Source: Capnocytophaga stomatis (GTDB lineage: Bacteria > Bacteroidota > Bacteroidia > Flavobacteriales > Flavobacteriaceae). From it: a stretch of DNA of 64,000 bases. This document shows positions 17,331-24,714 of this stretch, in pieces. The position numbers and the translations under genes were made by a program. The stretch lies in the NCBI RefSeq assembly GCF_002302635.1, contig NZ_CP022387.1, forward strand, positions 310,001-374,000, in the 5' to 3' direction. The notes beneath the pieces are model-generated. The model made no database searches. It was not told where the DNA came from and was given only the letters and a program-made list of their open reading frames with translations. Each line of letters begins with the position of its first letter. Within the stretch, counting starts at the first letter, position 1.

Positions 17331-18641
17331 TTAATTAACACGAATTATTTTCGCTCCCAAAGCTCTTAAACGCTCGTCAATGTTCTCGTAACCTCTGTCT
17401 ATTTGTTCTATATTATAAATGGTAGAAGTTCCTTTGGCAGAAAGAGCCGCAATCAGCAAAGCAATCCCAGCCCTGATATCGGGTGAAGTCATCAAAGTAG
17501 CTTTTAGTGGCGATTTAAAATCGTTACCGATAACCGTAGCCCGATGCGGGTCGCACAAAATAATTTTAGCTCCCATATCTATCAGTTTATCAATGAAGAA
17601 CAAACGACTTTCGAACATTTTTTGATGAATTAACACCTCACCGCGTGCCTGAGTTGCCATTACCAATATGATACTCAATAAATCGGGAGTGAAGCCTGGC
17701 CAAGGAGCATCGGAAACCGTTAAAATAGAGCCATCTATATAATTCTGAACTTGATATCCTTTCGTATGAGCCGGAATATAGATATCATCGCCTCTACGCT
17801 CAAGTGTAATTCCCAACTTCTGGAAGACATTGGGTATCAGACCTAAATGCTCCCAACCTACATTCTTTATAGTTATCTCGCTTTGGGTCATAGCCGCCAA
17901 CCCAATCCAGCTACCAATTTCAATCATATCCGGCAGAAGTGTGTGCGTGCATCCCGAGAGCTTTTCAACTCCGTTAATGGTCAAAAAGTTAGAACCAATC
18001 CCCTGAATATCAGCTCCCATTGAATTAAGCATCCGGCATAATTGCTGTACATAAGGTTCACAAGCAGCGTTGTAAATAGTTGTTTTTCCTTCTGCCAAAA
18101 CCGCAGCCATAATAATGTTTGAAGTCCCTGTCACAGAGGCTTCATCAAGCAACATATCTGCTCCTTTAAGGCGATTGCAAGTTACGCTATATGTTTGATG
18201 CTCTTTATCATAATTGAAATCGGCTCCCAATTTGATAAACCCTTCAAAGTGCGTATCTAAACGGCGACGACCGATTTTATCTCCGCCCGGACGAGGAATA
18301 TAACCCACCCCGAAACGTGTTAGAAGCGGTCCCACAATCATAATTGAGCCTCGCAAACCTTGCCCTTCGGACTGGAAAGCTGTTGATTTCAAATATTGCA
18401 AATTAACCTCATCAGCCTGAAAACTATACGAACCTTTGCCTAACTTCTGTATTTTAACTCCTAAATTCTCAAGTAAGGAGATTAATTTATTAACATCCAA
18501 TATATTAGGAATATTGTGAATGGTCACTTTTTCGTTTGTAAGCAATACTGCACACAAAACCTGAAGAGCCTCATTTTTAGCCCCTTGCGGAGTTATTTCA
18601 CCCTTTAGTGTATGTCCTCCTTCAATTTTAAATACGCCCAT
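17331..18641 (-). CDS. murA: UDP-N-acetylglucosamine 1-carboxyvinyltransferase, Asp-type active site
   Basis: First committed step of peptidoglycan synthesis: transfers enolpyruvate to UDP-GlcNAc. The 436-residue protein has the two-fold inverted alpha/beta repeat and the start FKIEGGHTLKGEI. The active-site loop reads PRPGGDKIGRRRLD, so residue 121, the position of the catalytic Cys115 of E. coli, is Asp (codon GAT at 18281-18279). Asp at this position is known to confer fosfomycin insensitivity in other bacteria. The start at 18641 is preferred to an in-frame TTG at 18647; it lies 2 bases past the DUF4290 stop. Confidence 0.95.
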   Translation of the reverse strand: MGVFKIEGGHTLKGEITPQGAKNEALQVLCAVLLTNEKVTIHNIPNILDVNKLISLLENLGVKIQKLGKGSYSFQADEVNLQYLKSTAFQSEGQGLRGSIMIVGPLLTRFGVGYIPRPGGDKIGRRRLDTHFEGFIKLGADFNYDKEHQTYSVTCNRLKGADMLLDEASVTGTSNIIMAAVLAEGKTTIYNAACEPYVQQLCRMLNSMGADIQGIGSNFLTINGVEKLSGCTHTLLPDMIEIGSWIGLAAMTQSEITIKNVGWEHLGLIPNVFQKLGITLERRGDDIYIPAHTKGYQVQNYIDGSILTVSDAPWPGFTPDLLSIILVMATQARGEVLIHQKMFESRLFFIDKLIDMGAKIILCDPHRATVIGNDFKSPLKATLMTSPDIRAGIALLIAALSAKGTSTIYNIEQIDRGYENIDERLRALGAKIIRVN

Positions 18642-18643
18642 AA

Positions 18644-19309
18644 TCAAGTATTTTTAGTTCTCTTTGCTTTTTTAGTTTGCCCTGAAGCTCTTTTCGTTAA
18701 ATTCTGCTTGGTTTTGATAAGTTCGTTACTGTTTGTCAGAAATTCTTTTGTTTTGGCAAGGTCAATTTTACCATCGCTAAGCTCGTACAAATGCTGAAAA
18801 ACCACTTCATCTTCAACAGCTTCCTTATTCCAAGTTAAATAACTCTTCTTCATATGATTAGCTATTGCGTATTTTAGTGCTTCTTTCAGATGACCTTCTT
18901 CCCAGCCAACACAAACTTCAATCATTTTTTTAATGTTGTTGCCGTAAAATCTGTATTTTGGATGATTTTGCGGATATTGAAGAATATCAGGATGTTTGAT
19001 TAACACATCAGAAGTCGGTTTCTCAAAAGGAGAATCCACATCAAGTTGAAACTTCGACATAATGAACAACTGGTCCCACAATTTATGCTGAAAATCAGGA
19101 ACATCTCGCAAATGAGGAAACATATTTCCCATCACGGCTATGATGCTTTTCGCGGTATTATTCCGTTTTTCCCTATCCTCAATCGTTATGGCTTTTTCAA
19201 TCATTTTTTGTATATGCCTTCCGTACTCGGGGATTATCAAAGGAGTTCTTTCCGTGTTATATTCCAAGCCCATATTTTCGGACATATTCTGTGTATTTTG
19301 ATTCTCCAT
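18644..19309 (-). CDS. DUF4290 family protein
   Basis: A 221-residue cytoplasmic protein found almost only in Bacteroidota, usually just upstream of murA, as here. Characteristic text includes LEYNTERTPLIIPEYGRHIQKMIE at the start and FRFYGNNIKKMI-like NHPKYRFYGNNIK in the middle. The C-terminus is Lys/Arg/Thr-rich and disordered. No function is established. The tight coupling to murA suggests a role tied to cell-wall synthesis, as inference only. Confidence 0.9.
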   Translation of the reverse strand: MENQNTQNMSENMGLEYNTERTPLIIPEYGRHIQKMIEKAITIEDREKRNNTAKSIIAVMGNMFPHLRDVPDFQHKLWDQLFIMSKFQLDVDSPFEKPTSDVLIKHPDILQYPQNHPKYRFYGNNIKKMIEVCVGWEEGHLKEALKYAIANHMKKSYLTWNKEAVEDEVVFQHLYELSDGKIDLAKTKEFLTNSNELIKTKQNLTKRASGQTKKAKRTKNT

Positions 19310-19354
19310 TTTTTTAAATTCTTTAGCTTTTAAAATTTAATTTTCTGCAATTTC

Positions 19355-19645
19355 CTATAACGAAACTATTCCCTCTATCTTGCCCGCTTCTCTGTAATAA
19401 TGAATCACTTCGTCCGGATTTTGTAAAAGAACAGACACGGAAACGCCCGTATATTTCCCGTTTGAGGAAGGTCGAGTTTTTATCTCTACATTGGTTTGCT
19501 TGAAAATTGAATTAAGTGTTTCTAATCTTTGAGCATCGGTAGGTATGATAAACTTATACAGATACATCGTTGGGAAAGAAGTAGTTTCTTCCAATTCTTT
19601 TTTTAAACGCTCATAAAATTCAGTCAATTCTTGCTCTGATTTCAT
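19355..19645 (-). CDS. DUF493 (YbeD-like) family protein
   Basis: A 96-residue protein with the small alpha/beta fold of the YbeD family, which resembles ACT-type regulatory domains. The core TSFPTMYLYKFIIPTDA and the SVSVLLQNPDEVIHYYREAG end are visible. The start at 19645 is chosen because a TAnnTTTG box lies 17 bases upstream and the longer frame to 19765 has no family similarity. It heads the minus-strand run ending in the glycosyltransferase. Confidence 0.85.
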   Translation of the reverse strand: MKSEQELTEFYERLKKELEETTSFPTMYLYKFIIPTDAQRLETLNSIFKQTNVEIKTRPSSNGKYTGVSVSVLLQNPDEVIHYYREAGKIEGIVSL

Positions 19646-19661
19646 TCTAAAACTTTTTTTG

Positions 19662-19669
19662 CAAAGATA
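19662..19669 (-). promoter_or_regulatory. Promoter -7 box for the DUF493-to-glycosyltransferase run
   Basis: On the minus strand this reads TATCTTTG, an exact TAnnTTTG match followed by C, 17 bases before the DUF493 ATG. It probably drives DUF493, DUF4290, murA, udk, divIC and the glycosyltransferase together. Confidence 0.55.
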
Positions 19670-19776
19670 GCAGTTTTCGTCGGAAGAGAAAAAATATTTT
19701 CTGTTTTTGGATATTTCTGCACGGAAAAATATTGTGCTCTGGCAAAATTTTCGTACATTCGTCAAAATTTTTGAAA

Positions 19777-20799
19777 ATGAAAAATATTACACAAAAACCA
19801 TTCGGAACTCACAAAAATAAAAAGGTAGAACTCTTCACCTTAACCAACAAAAACGCTATGGAAGTATCGGTAACTAACTTCGGTGGCATCATCACTTCCA
19901 TTAAATTTCCAAAAGACGGAAAAAACATCGAAACCGTACTTGGGTTCGATACCTTAGAAGAATATTTAAGCTCGGATTATCGCAAAGAATATCCGTATTT
20001 CGGGGCGATTATCGGGCGAAATGCCGGACGTATCAAAAACGGAAAAACCACCCTTAACGGCGAAACGTTGCAACTGACCGTAAATCACAACGGAGCACAA
20101 CTACACGGTGGTTTTGAAGGATTTGACAGCAAAGTTTGGGAACTCGTTTCGGTGAAAGATGAGCCAATTCCGTCAGTGACTTTCCGATATGTTTCTGCCG
20201 ATGGCGAAGAAGGCTTCCCTGGCGAAGTTACCGCACAAGTAACTTATTCACTTAACGATGACAACGAACTTCGGGTGGATTATCACGGAACAACCAACAA
20301 ACCCACTATCCTGAACCTGACCCAACACGCTTATTTTAACCTCAATACTGATTCAAGCAACGTTTTAAATCACCATTTGCAAATTAACGGCGATAAAGTT
20401 TCTCCACTAAACCCCGATTATTCCCCAACGGGCGAATTACTCCTCGTGGAAGGCACTCATTGGGATTATCGCAAACCAACACCCGTTCATCCCGATATTG
20501 ACAACGCTTTCCCACGTCAAGTTTCGGAAAATGAAACCGTTGGGTCACTAATTTGCAACGATAGCGGCATCCGTATGGACGTACGAACTAATCATCCTGT
20601 GCTTCACATTTATGGCGGATATTATGTGCCTGAATTGCATCCTAAAGGCAGAAAATCTACCGGACAAAATGCAGGTATTTGCTTTGAATGCCAAGGTTTT
20701 GCCGATGCACTGAACTATCCACAGTTTCAATCCACACAGCTGAACCCAGGGCAAGAATACAAACACTTTACCGTGTTTAAGTTCAGTGAAATAAAGTAA
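19777..20799 (+). CDS. galM: Aldose 1-epimerase
   Basis: Mutarotase that interconverts alpha and beta galactose or glucose, feeding the alpha form to galactokinase. The 340-residue protein has the conserved NFGGIITSIKFP, GRNAGRIKNG and the catalytic His region (LTQHAYFNL), and ends with the glutamate-bearing ICFECQGFADA. It has no lipobox or signal peptide, so it acts in the cytoplasm. I set the start at 19777. It precedes galK by 328 bases and has its own terminator. Confidence 0.93.
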   Translation: MKNITQKPFGTHKNKKVELFTLTNKNAMEVSVTNFGGIITSIKFPKDGKNIETVLGFDTLEEYLSSDYRKEYPYFGAIIGRNAGRIKNGKTTLNGETLQLTVNHNGAQLHGGFEGFDSKVWELVSVKDEPIPSVTFRYVSADGEEGFPGEVTAQVTYSLNDDNELRVDYHGTTNKPTILNLTQHAYFNLNTDSSNVLNHHLQINGDKVSPLNPDYSPTGELLLVEGTHWDYRKPTPVHPDIDNAFPRQVSENETVGSLICNDSGIRMDVRTNHPVLHIYGGYYVPELHPKGRKSTGQNAGICFECQGFADALNYPQFQSTQLNPGQEYKHFTVFKFSEIK

Positions 20800-20835
20800 G
20801 TTTTTAGAGTCAAAACGAAAGAAGTAAATCATTTA

Positions 20836-20885
20836 ATAAATGCCCGAAGCATCAAAACGCAAGATTTCTCGTTTCGGGCATTTAT
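20836..20885 (+). terminator. Hairpin after galM
   Basis: A 13-bp perfect stem, ATAAATGCCCGAA/TTCGGGCATTTAT, around a 24-base loop, 37 bases past the galM stop. No long T-run follows, so termination may be partial. Confidence 0.6.
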
Positions 20886-20896
20886 CAAAAGCTAAA

Positions 20897-21056
20897 AAAC
20901 ACGTGTTCCGAAGCTTTATACATTTATAAAAAGAACGAAAACACACGTTTTGAGCCTTCGGGGTTTTCCCGATTAAAGAAAACATCGGAAGGCACGCGTC
21001 GGGATGTTCCCGAAAGGTAAAAACACGCGTTCCGAACCTTCGGGGTTTTCCCGAAA
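20897..21056. repeat. GC-rich repeated dyads in the galM-galK spacer
   Basis: Three related units occur at about 20897-20914, 20938-20972 and 21020-21054. Each starts AAACAC(G/A)(T/C)GTT and the last two continue CCTTCGGGGTTTTCCCGA, which forms a TTCGGG/CCCGAA hairpin. A further CGGGATGTTCCCG dyad lies at about 21000. No ORF covers them. They may be termination, regulatory or repeat-expansion sequences. Confidence 0.6.
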
Positions 21057-21127
21057 AAGAAACCCAAAATAGATAAATTAAAAAAGTATCTCTAAATAAT
21101 ACAAAACAGACAAAAATATTTCAAAAA

Positions 21128-22282
21128 ATGAAAACATACATACAAGAAGAATTTCAGAAAAACTACGGAAAACCTTGCGATAAGGTGTTTTTTGCACCGG
21201 CTCGCGTGAATTTGATTGGCGAACACATCGACTACAATGGCGGACTTGTAATGCCTTGTGCTCTTGAAAACGGAACTTACTTAGCAGTTCGGAAAACAAA
21301 CGACAATACATTTACATTCAAGAGTTTAAACTTTCCGGAATCGGCACACCAAGTAACTATCAATCACGAAGGATATACCAAAAACGGAAGCCTTTGGATA
21401 AATTATCCGCTGGGTTGCATCGACTATTTTACGCGTCAGGGCGTGAAATTCAACGGAATGGAGTTTCTTTTCTACGGAAATATTCCAAACGGTGGCGGAC
21501 TTTCCTCTTCGGCTTCGATTGAATTGGTGACTTCCTTCGCTTTGAATTCGCTTTTCGGATTGGGTAAAAATCAAATCGAGTTGGTGAAAATTTCACAAAA
21601 CGTAGAAAACAAATTCGTGGGCGTGAATTGTGGTATTATGGACCAATTTGCCATCGGAATGGGAAAAAAAGACCACGCCATCATTTTGGATTGCCAAACG
21701 CTGGATTATACCTATACGCCTTTCGTTCTAAAAGAAGATACATTACTGATTATCAACACCAATAAAGAACGAAAACTGGCGGATTCCAAATATAATGAGC
21801 GTCGTGCTACTTGCGAGGCAGCGTTGGAAATCTTCAACAAAAACGCCAATTTCAAAGACCTTTGTTCTATTCCCGCCGAATATTTTGAAGCGCACAAAAA
21901 CGAACTTACAGAAGAGATGCAAAAACGAGTTAAGCACGTGATTTATGAGAATTTACGTGTAAAAGAAAGCGAAAAAGCCTTAAAATCGGGCGATGTGAAG
22001 CGTTTTGGCGAGTTGATGTCTGCCTCACACAAATCCTTAATGGAAGATTACGAAGTTACAGGTAAGGAACTGGATACCATCTATTTGGAAAGTATTAATT
22101 TTGACGGAGTTACAGGCGTTCGTATGACGGGAGCGGGCTTTGGCGGTTGTGCCATTGCACTGGTTAAAAACAACCGAGTAGAAGCTTATAAAAAACACAT
22201 TATCGAAAGCTATACGCAAAAAATCGGGTACGCCCCATCGGTGTATGACGTGAGCATCGGTGACGGCACTCGTGAATTATAA
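21128..22282 (+). CDS. galK: Galactokinase
   Basis: Phosphorylates alpha-galactose to galactose 1-phosphate, the first step of the Leloir pathway. The 384-residue GHMP kinase has the galactokinase signature ARVNLIGEHIDYNGG, the ATP-binding motif NGGGLSSSASIE, and a C-terminal GHMP motif GVRMTGAGFGGCAIA. Length and motifs are complete. galM lies upstream and a sodium/sugar symporter downstream; galT and galE are not in the window. Confidence 0.96.
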   Translation: MKTYIQEEFQKNYGKPCDKVFFAPARVNLIGEHIDYNGGLVMPCALENGTYLAVRKTNDNTFTFKSLNFPESAHQVTINHEGYTKNGSLWINYPLGCIDYFTRQGVKFNGMEFLFYGNIPNGGGLSSSASIELVTSFALNSLFGLGKNQIELVKISQNVENKFVGVNCGIMDQFAIGMGKKDHAIILDCQTLDYTYTPFVLKEDTLLIINTNKERKLADSKYNERRATCEAALEIFNKNANFKDLCSIPAEYFEAHKNELTEEMQKRVKHVIYENLRVKESEKALKSGDVKRFGELMSASHKSLMEDYEVTGKELDTIYLESINFDGVTGVRMTGAGFGGCAIALVKNNRVEAYKKHIIESYTQKIGYAPSVYDVSIGDGTREL

Positions 22283-22290
22283 TCATCAGA

Positions 22291-22328
22291 AAGCCAAGTG
22301 AAAACATTATTTCATTTGGCTTTTATTT
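22291..22328 (+). terminator. Terminator after galK
   Basis: Arms AAGCCAAGTGAAA and TTTCATTTGGCTT pair (one G-T) around a 6-base loop, followed by a T-rich run, 9 bases past the galK stop. Confidence 0.85.
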
Positions 22329-22355
22329 TTTGGAAAATAAAAATAAATTAAACTA

Positions 22356-22793
22356 ATGAAATTGTATAAAGCTAAAACTAATTTTAAATCGAATTTCATT
22401 ATTCAGTTATCTGCGATGATGATATTTTCGGTTGCTATTATAATTATTCAGGATTTTCCTTGGTTTTTAATTTTGATAGTTCCTATCTTTATGGCTCCAT
22501 TATTATGGGGACTTTCTCAAATTCATAAGAATGTAACTTACATTATTTCAGGTGAAAATTTATTTGTTTCAGCTGCATTTATCAACAGAATAATTGACGT
22601 AAAGACCATCCGAAAAATAGAAAAAAGTAATAACTTTATAGCTACGGGAACAGACCGAGCCACCGCTCCAAGTAGTAAAGCACTTGAAATTCTTTACAAC
22701 AAATACGAGACTATTAAAGTTTCTCCTGAAAATGAATCAGATTTTATCAAAGATTTATTAGAAATCAACCCGAACATAAAGGTAATTATATAA
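22356..22793 (+). CDS. Small membrane protein with a PH-like domain
   Basis: A 145-residue protein. Two membrane segments lie at about residues 14-32 and 36-52, and a beta-rich cytoplasmic part resembles bacterial PH domains (YIISGENLFVSAAFINRIIDVKTIRKIEKS). Role unknown. It lies between galK and the sugar symporter but is cut off from galK by a terminator, so a galactose role is not implied. Confidence 0.65.
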   Translation: MKLYKAKTNFKSNFIIQLSAMMIFSVAIIIIQDFPWFLILIVPIFMAPLLWGLSQIHKNVTYIISGENLFVSAAFINRIIDVKTIRKIEKSNNFIATGTDRATAPSSKALEILYNKYETIKVSPENESDFIKDLLEINPNIKVII

Positions 22794-22935
22794 CAATCTT
22801 ATTAAGATATAATCTACCTGATTAAGCTCATTAATCTTTAAAATGTTTAAATCTTTCGGGGGAAATACTAAATCATAAATAAAAATTTCTTAAATTAGCA
22901 CCCGAAAAAATAAAAACATACTAAAATTTTAATAT

Positions 22936-24603
22936 ATGAATTCATTTACAACATTAGATTATGTAATTTTCGCATTGTATGCGGCAGTTATTCTCGGTGT
23001 GGGGCTTTTTGTGTCACGCAACAAAAAGGATTCGGGGAAAACTGCGGAAGATTATTTCTTGGCAAGTAAATCCCTTCCTTGGTGGGCGATTGGGGCATCG
23101 TTAATTGCTGCAAATATCTCCGCAGAACAGTTCATCGGGATGTCGGGCTCAGGGTTTGCATTGGGCTTAGCAATTGCTTCCTATGAATGGATGGCTGCTC
23201 TTACATTAATTATCGTAGGAAAATATTTCTTACCTATTTTCATTGAAAAAGGATTGTACACCATTCCCGAATTCATCGAAAAACGTTACAGCACCAACTT
23301 GAAATCTATTCTTGCTGTTTTCTGGGTTGCCTTATTCATCTTCGTGAACCTTACCAGCGTTTTGTTCTTAGGAGGAAAAGCCTTGCAAGTAGTTTTGGGC
23401 GTTGATCCTTTCTATGCGATGGTTGGTTTAGCTCTTTTTGCGGCGGCATACTCGCTATGGGGAGGGCTTTCGGCTGTTGCTTGGACGGACGTTATTCAAG
23501 TGGCGTTACTTGTTGTGGGGGGGCTTATCACTGCCTACATCGCATTGGATAATGTAACACCTCAAGGCGGAGTGATAACCGGTTTGCAACATATTTTTGA
23601 CGTTGCACCTGACCACTTCAAAATGATTTTAGACGAATCGCATCCGGAATATATGAATTTGCCCGGAATCGCTGTTCTTGTTGGCGGACTTTGGGTAGCA
23701 AACTTGTACTACTGGGGATTCAATCAGTATATTATTCAACGTACTTTGGCTGCAAAATCTTTGAAAGAATCACAAAAAGGAATCGTTTTTGCGGCTTTCT
23801 TGAAAATGATTGTGCCTGTTTTGGTGGTAATTCCGGGGATTGTAGCTTACGTTATGTATCAAAACCAAGCAGGAACAGCTACTATTGATGGCGTGAAAGA
23901 AGCCTTCACGGGAGCAAACGGAGCTATAATGAATGATAACGCATACCCTTGGCTTATCAAAACCTTTATTCCAACGGGATTGAAAGGATTGGTTGTAGCG
24001 GCTTTGGCAGCGGCGATTGTTTCTTCATTGGCTTCGATGTTGAATTCAACGGCTACGATTTTCACAATGGATATTTACAAACAGAATCTTAACCCGAATG
24101 CTTCTCAAAAACAATTAGTTAGCGTAGGACGTATTTCGGCAGCTGTGGCTTTAATAATTGCTTTGGTTGTAGCTCCCGCATTAGGAGGAATTAACCAAAT
24201 GTTCCAATATATTCAAGAATACACCGGACTTGTAAGCCCTGGAATTTTAGCCGTGTTTATGATGGGATTGTTCTATAAACGAGCTACGAACAAAGGAGCA
24301 ATTTGGGGAATACTTCTTTCTACTTTAATTGCGTTCTATTTCAAAATAGGTCCTAATGGTTGGATGGCTGATTCTGCCTTAAGTGGCTTGTTCGTTACAC
24401 TTCCGTGGATGCATCAAATGATGATTACTTGGATTGTTTCAATGCTGATTATTGCCGTTGTGAGTCATTTTGAAAATAAAGGTGCTATCAATGAAAAAGC
24501 CATTATCATTGATAAAAATACTTTCAAAACAGATTCAACTTTCAATATTGCTTCTTACGTAATTATCATACTTTTAGTAGCTTTATACGCTATTTTCTGG
24601 TAA
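22936..24603 (+). CDS. Sodium/sugar symporter (SGLT type, SSS family)
   Basis: A 555-residue membrane transporter of the sodium:solute symporter family. The start YVIFALYAAVILGVGLFVSR and the segment SKSLPWWAIGASLIAANISAEQFIGMSGSGFALG match the vSGLT/SGLT group that moves galactose or glucose with sodium. About 14 membrane helices are expected and hydrophobic runs support this. The nearby galM and galK make galactose the likely substrate (inference). A weak box, TAAATTAG, lies about 45 bases upstream of the ATG, and a clear terminator follows the gene. Confidence 0.9.
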   Translation: MNSFTTLDYVIFALYAAVILGVGLFVSRNKKDSGKTAEDYFLASKSLPWWAIGASLIAANISAEQFIGMSGSGFALGLAIASYEWMAALTLIIVGKYFLPIFIEKGLYTIPEFIEKRYSTNLKSILAVFWVALFIFVNLTSVLFLGGKALQVVLGVDPFYAMVGLALFAAAYSLWGGLSAVAWTDVIQVALLVVGGLITAYIALDNVTPQGGVITGLQHIFDVAPDHFKMILDESHPEYMNLPGIAVLVGGLWVANLYYWGFNQYIIQRTLAAKSLKESQKGIVFAAFLKMIVPVLVVIPGIVAYVMYQNQAGTATIDGVKEAFTGANGAIMNDNAYPWLIKTFIPTGLKGLVVAALAAAIVSSLASMLNSTATIFTMDIYKQNLNPNASQKQLVSVGRISAAVALIIALVVAPALGGINQMFQYIQEYTGLVSPGILAVFMMGLFYKRATNKGAIWGILLSTLIAFYFKIGPNGWMADSALSGLFVTLPWMHQMMITWIVSMLIIAVVSHFENKGAINEKAIIIDKNTFKTDSTFNIASYVIIILLVALYAIFW

Positions 24604-24626
24604 AAATACAAAACGATATTTCAGAG

Positions 24627-24655
24627 GAAGTTGCCCGAAAAGGCAACTTCTTTCT
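24627..24655 (+). terminator. Terminator after the symporter gene
   Basis: A 9-bp stem, GAAGTTGCC/GGCAACTTC, with a 6-base loop and T-rich tail, 24 bases past the stop. Confidence 0.85.
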
Positions 24656-24688
24656 TTTTATAAAAATCCAACTTCCAAAATAATTTAT

Positions 24689-24696
24689 TACTTTTG
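24689..24696 (+). promoter_or_regulatory. Promoter -7 box for the helicase gene
   Basis: TACTTTTG matches TAnnTTTG, 18 bases before the ATG at 24715. The leader would be very short. It argues against the in-frame TTG start at 24694, which lies inside the box. Confidence 0.45.
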
Positions 24697-24714
24697 CTCG
24701 TTACCGATTTTTTT

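Noticed and set aside
18642-18647. TTG start for murA at 18647
   Set aside because: The ATG at 18641 gives the standard MGVFKIEGG start, and the TTG overlaps the DUF4290 stop.
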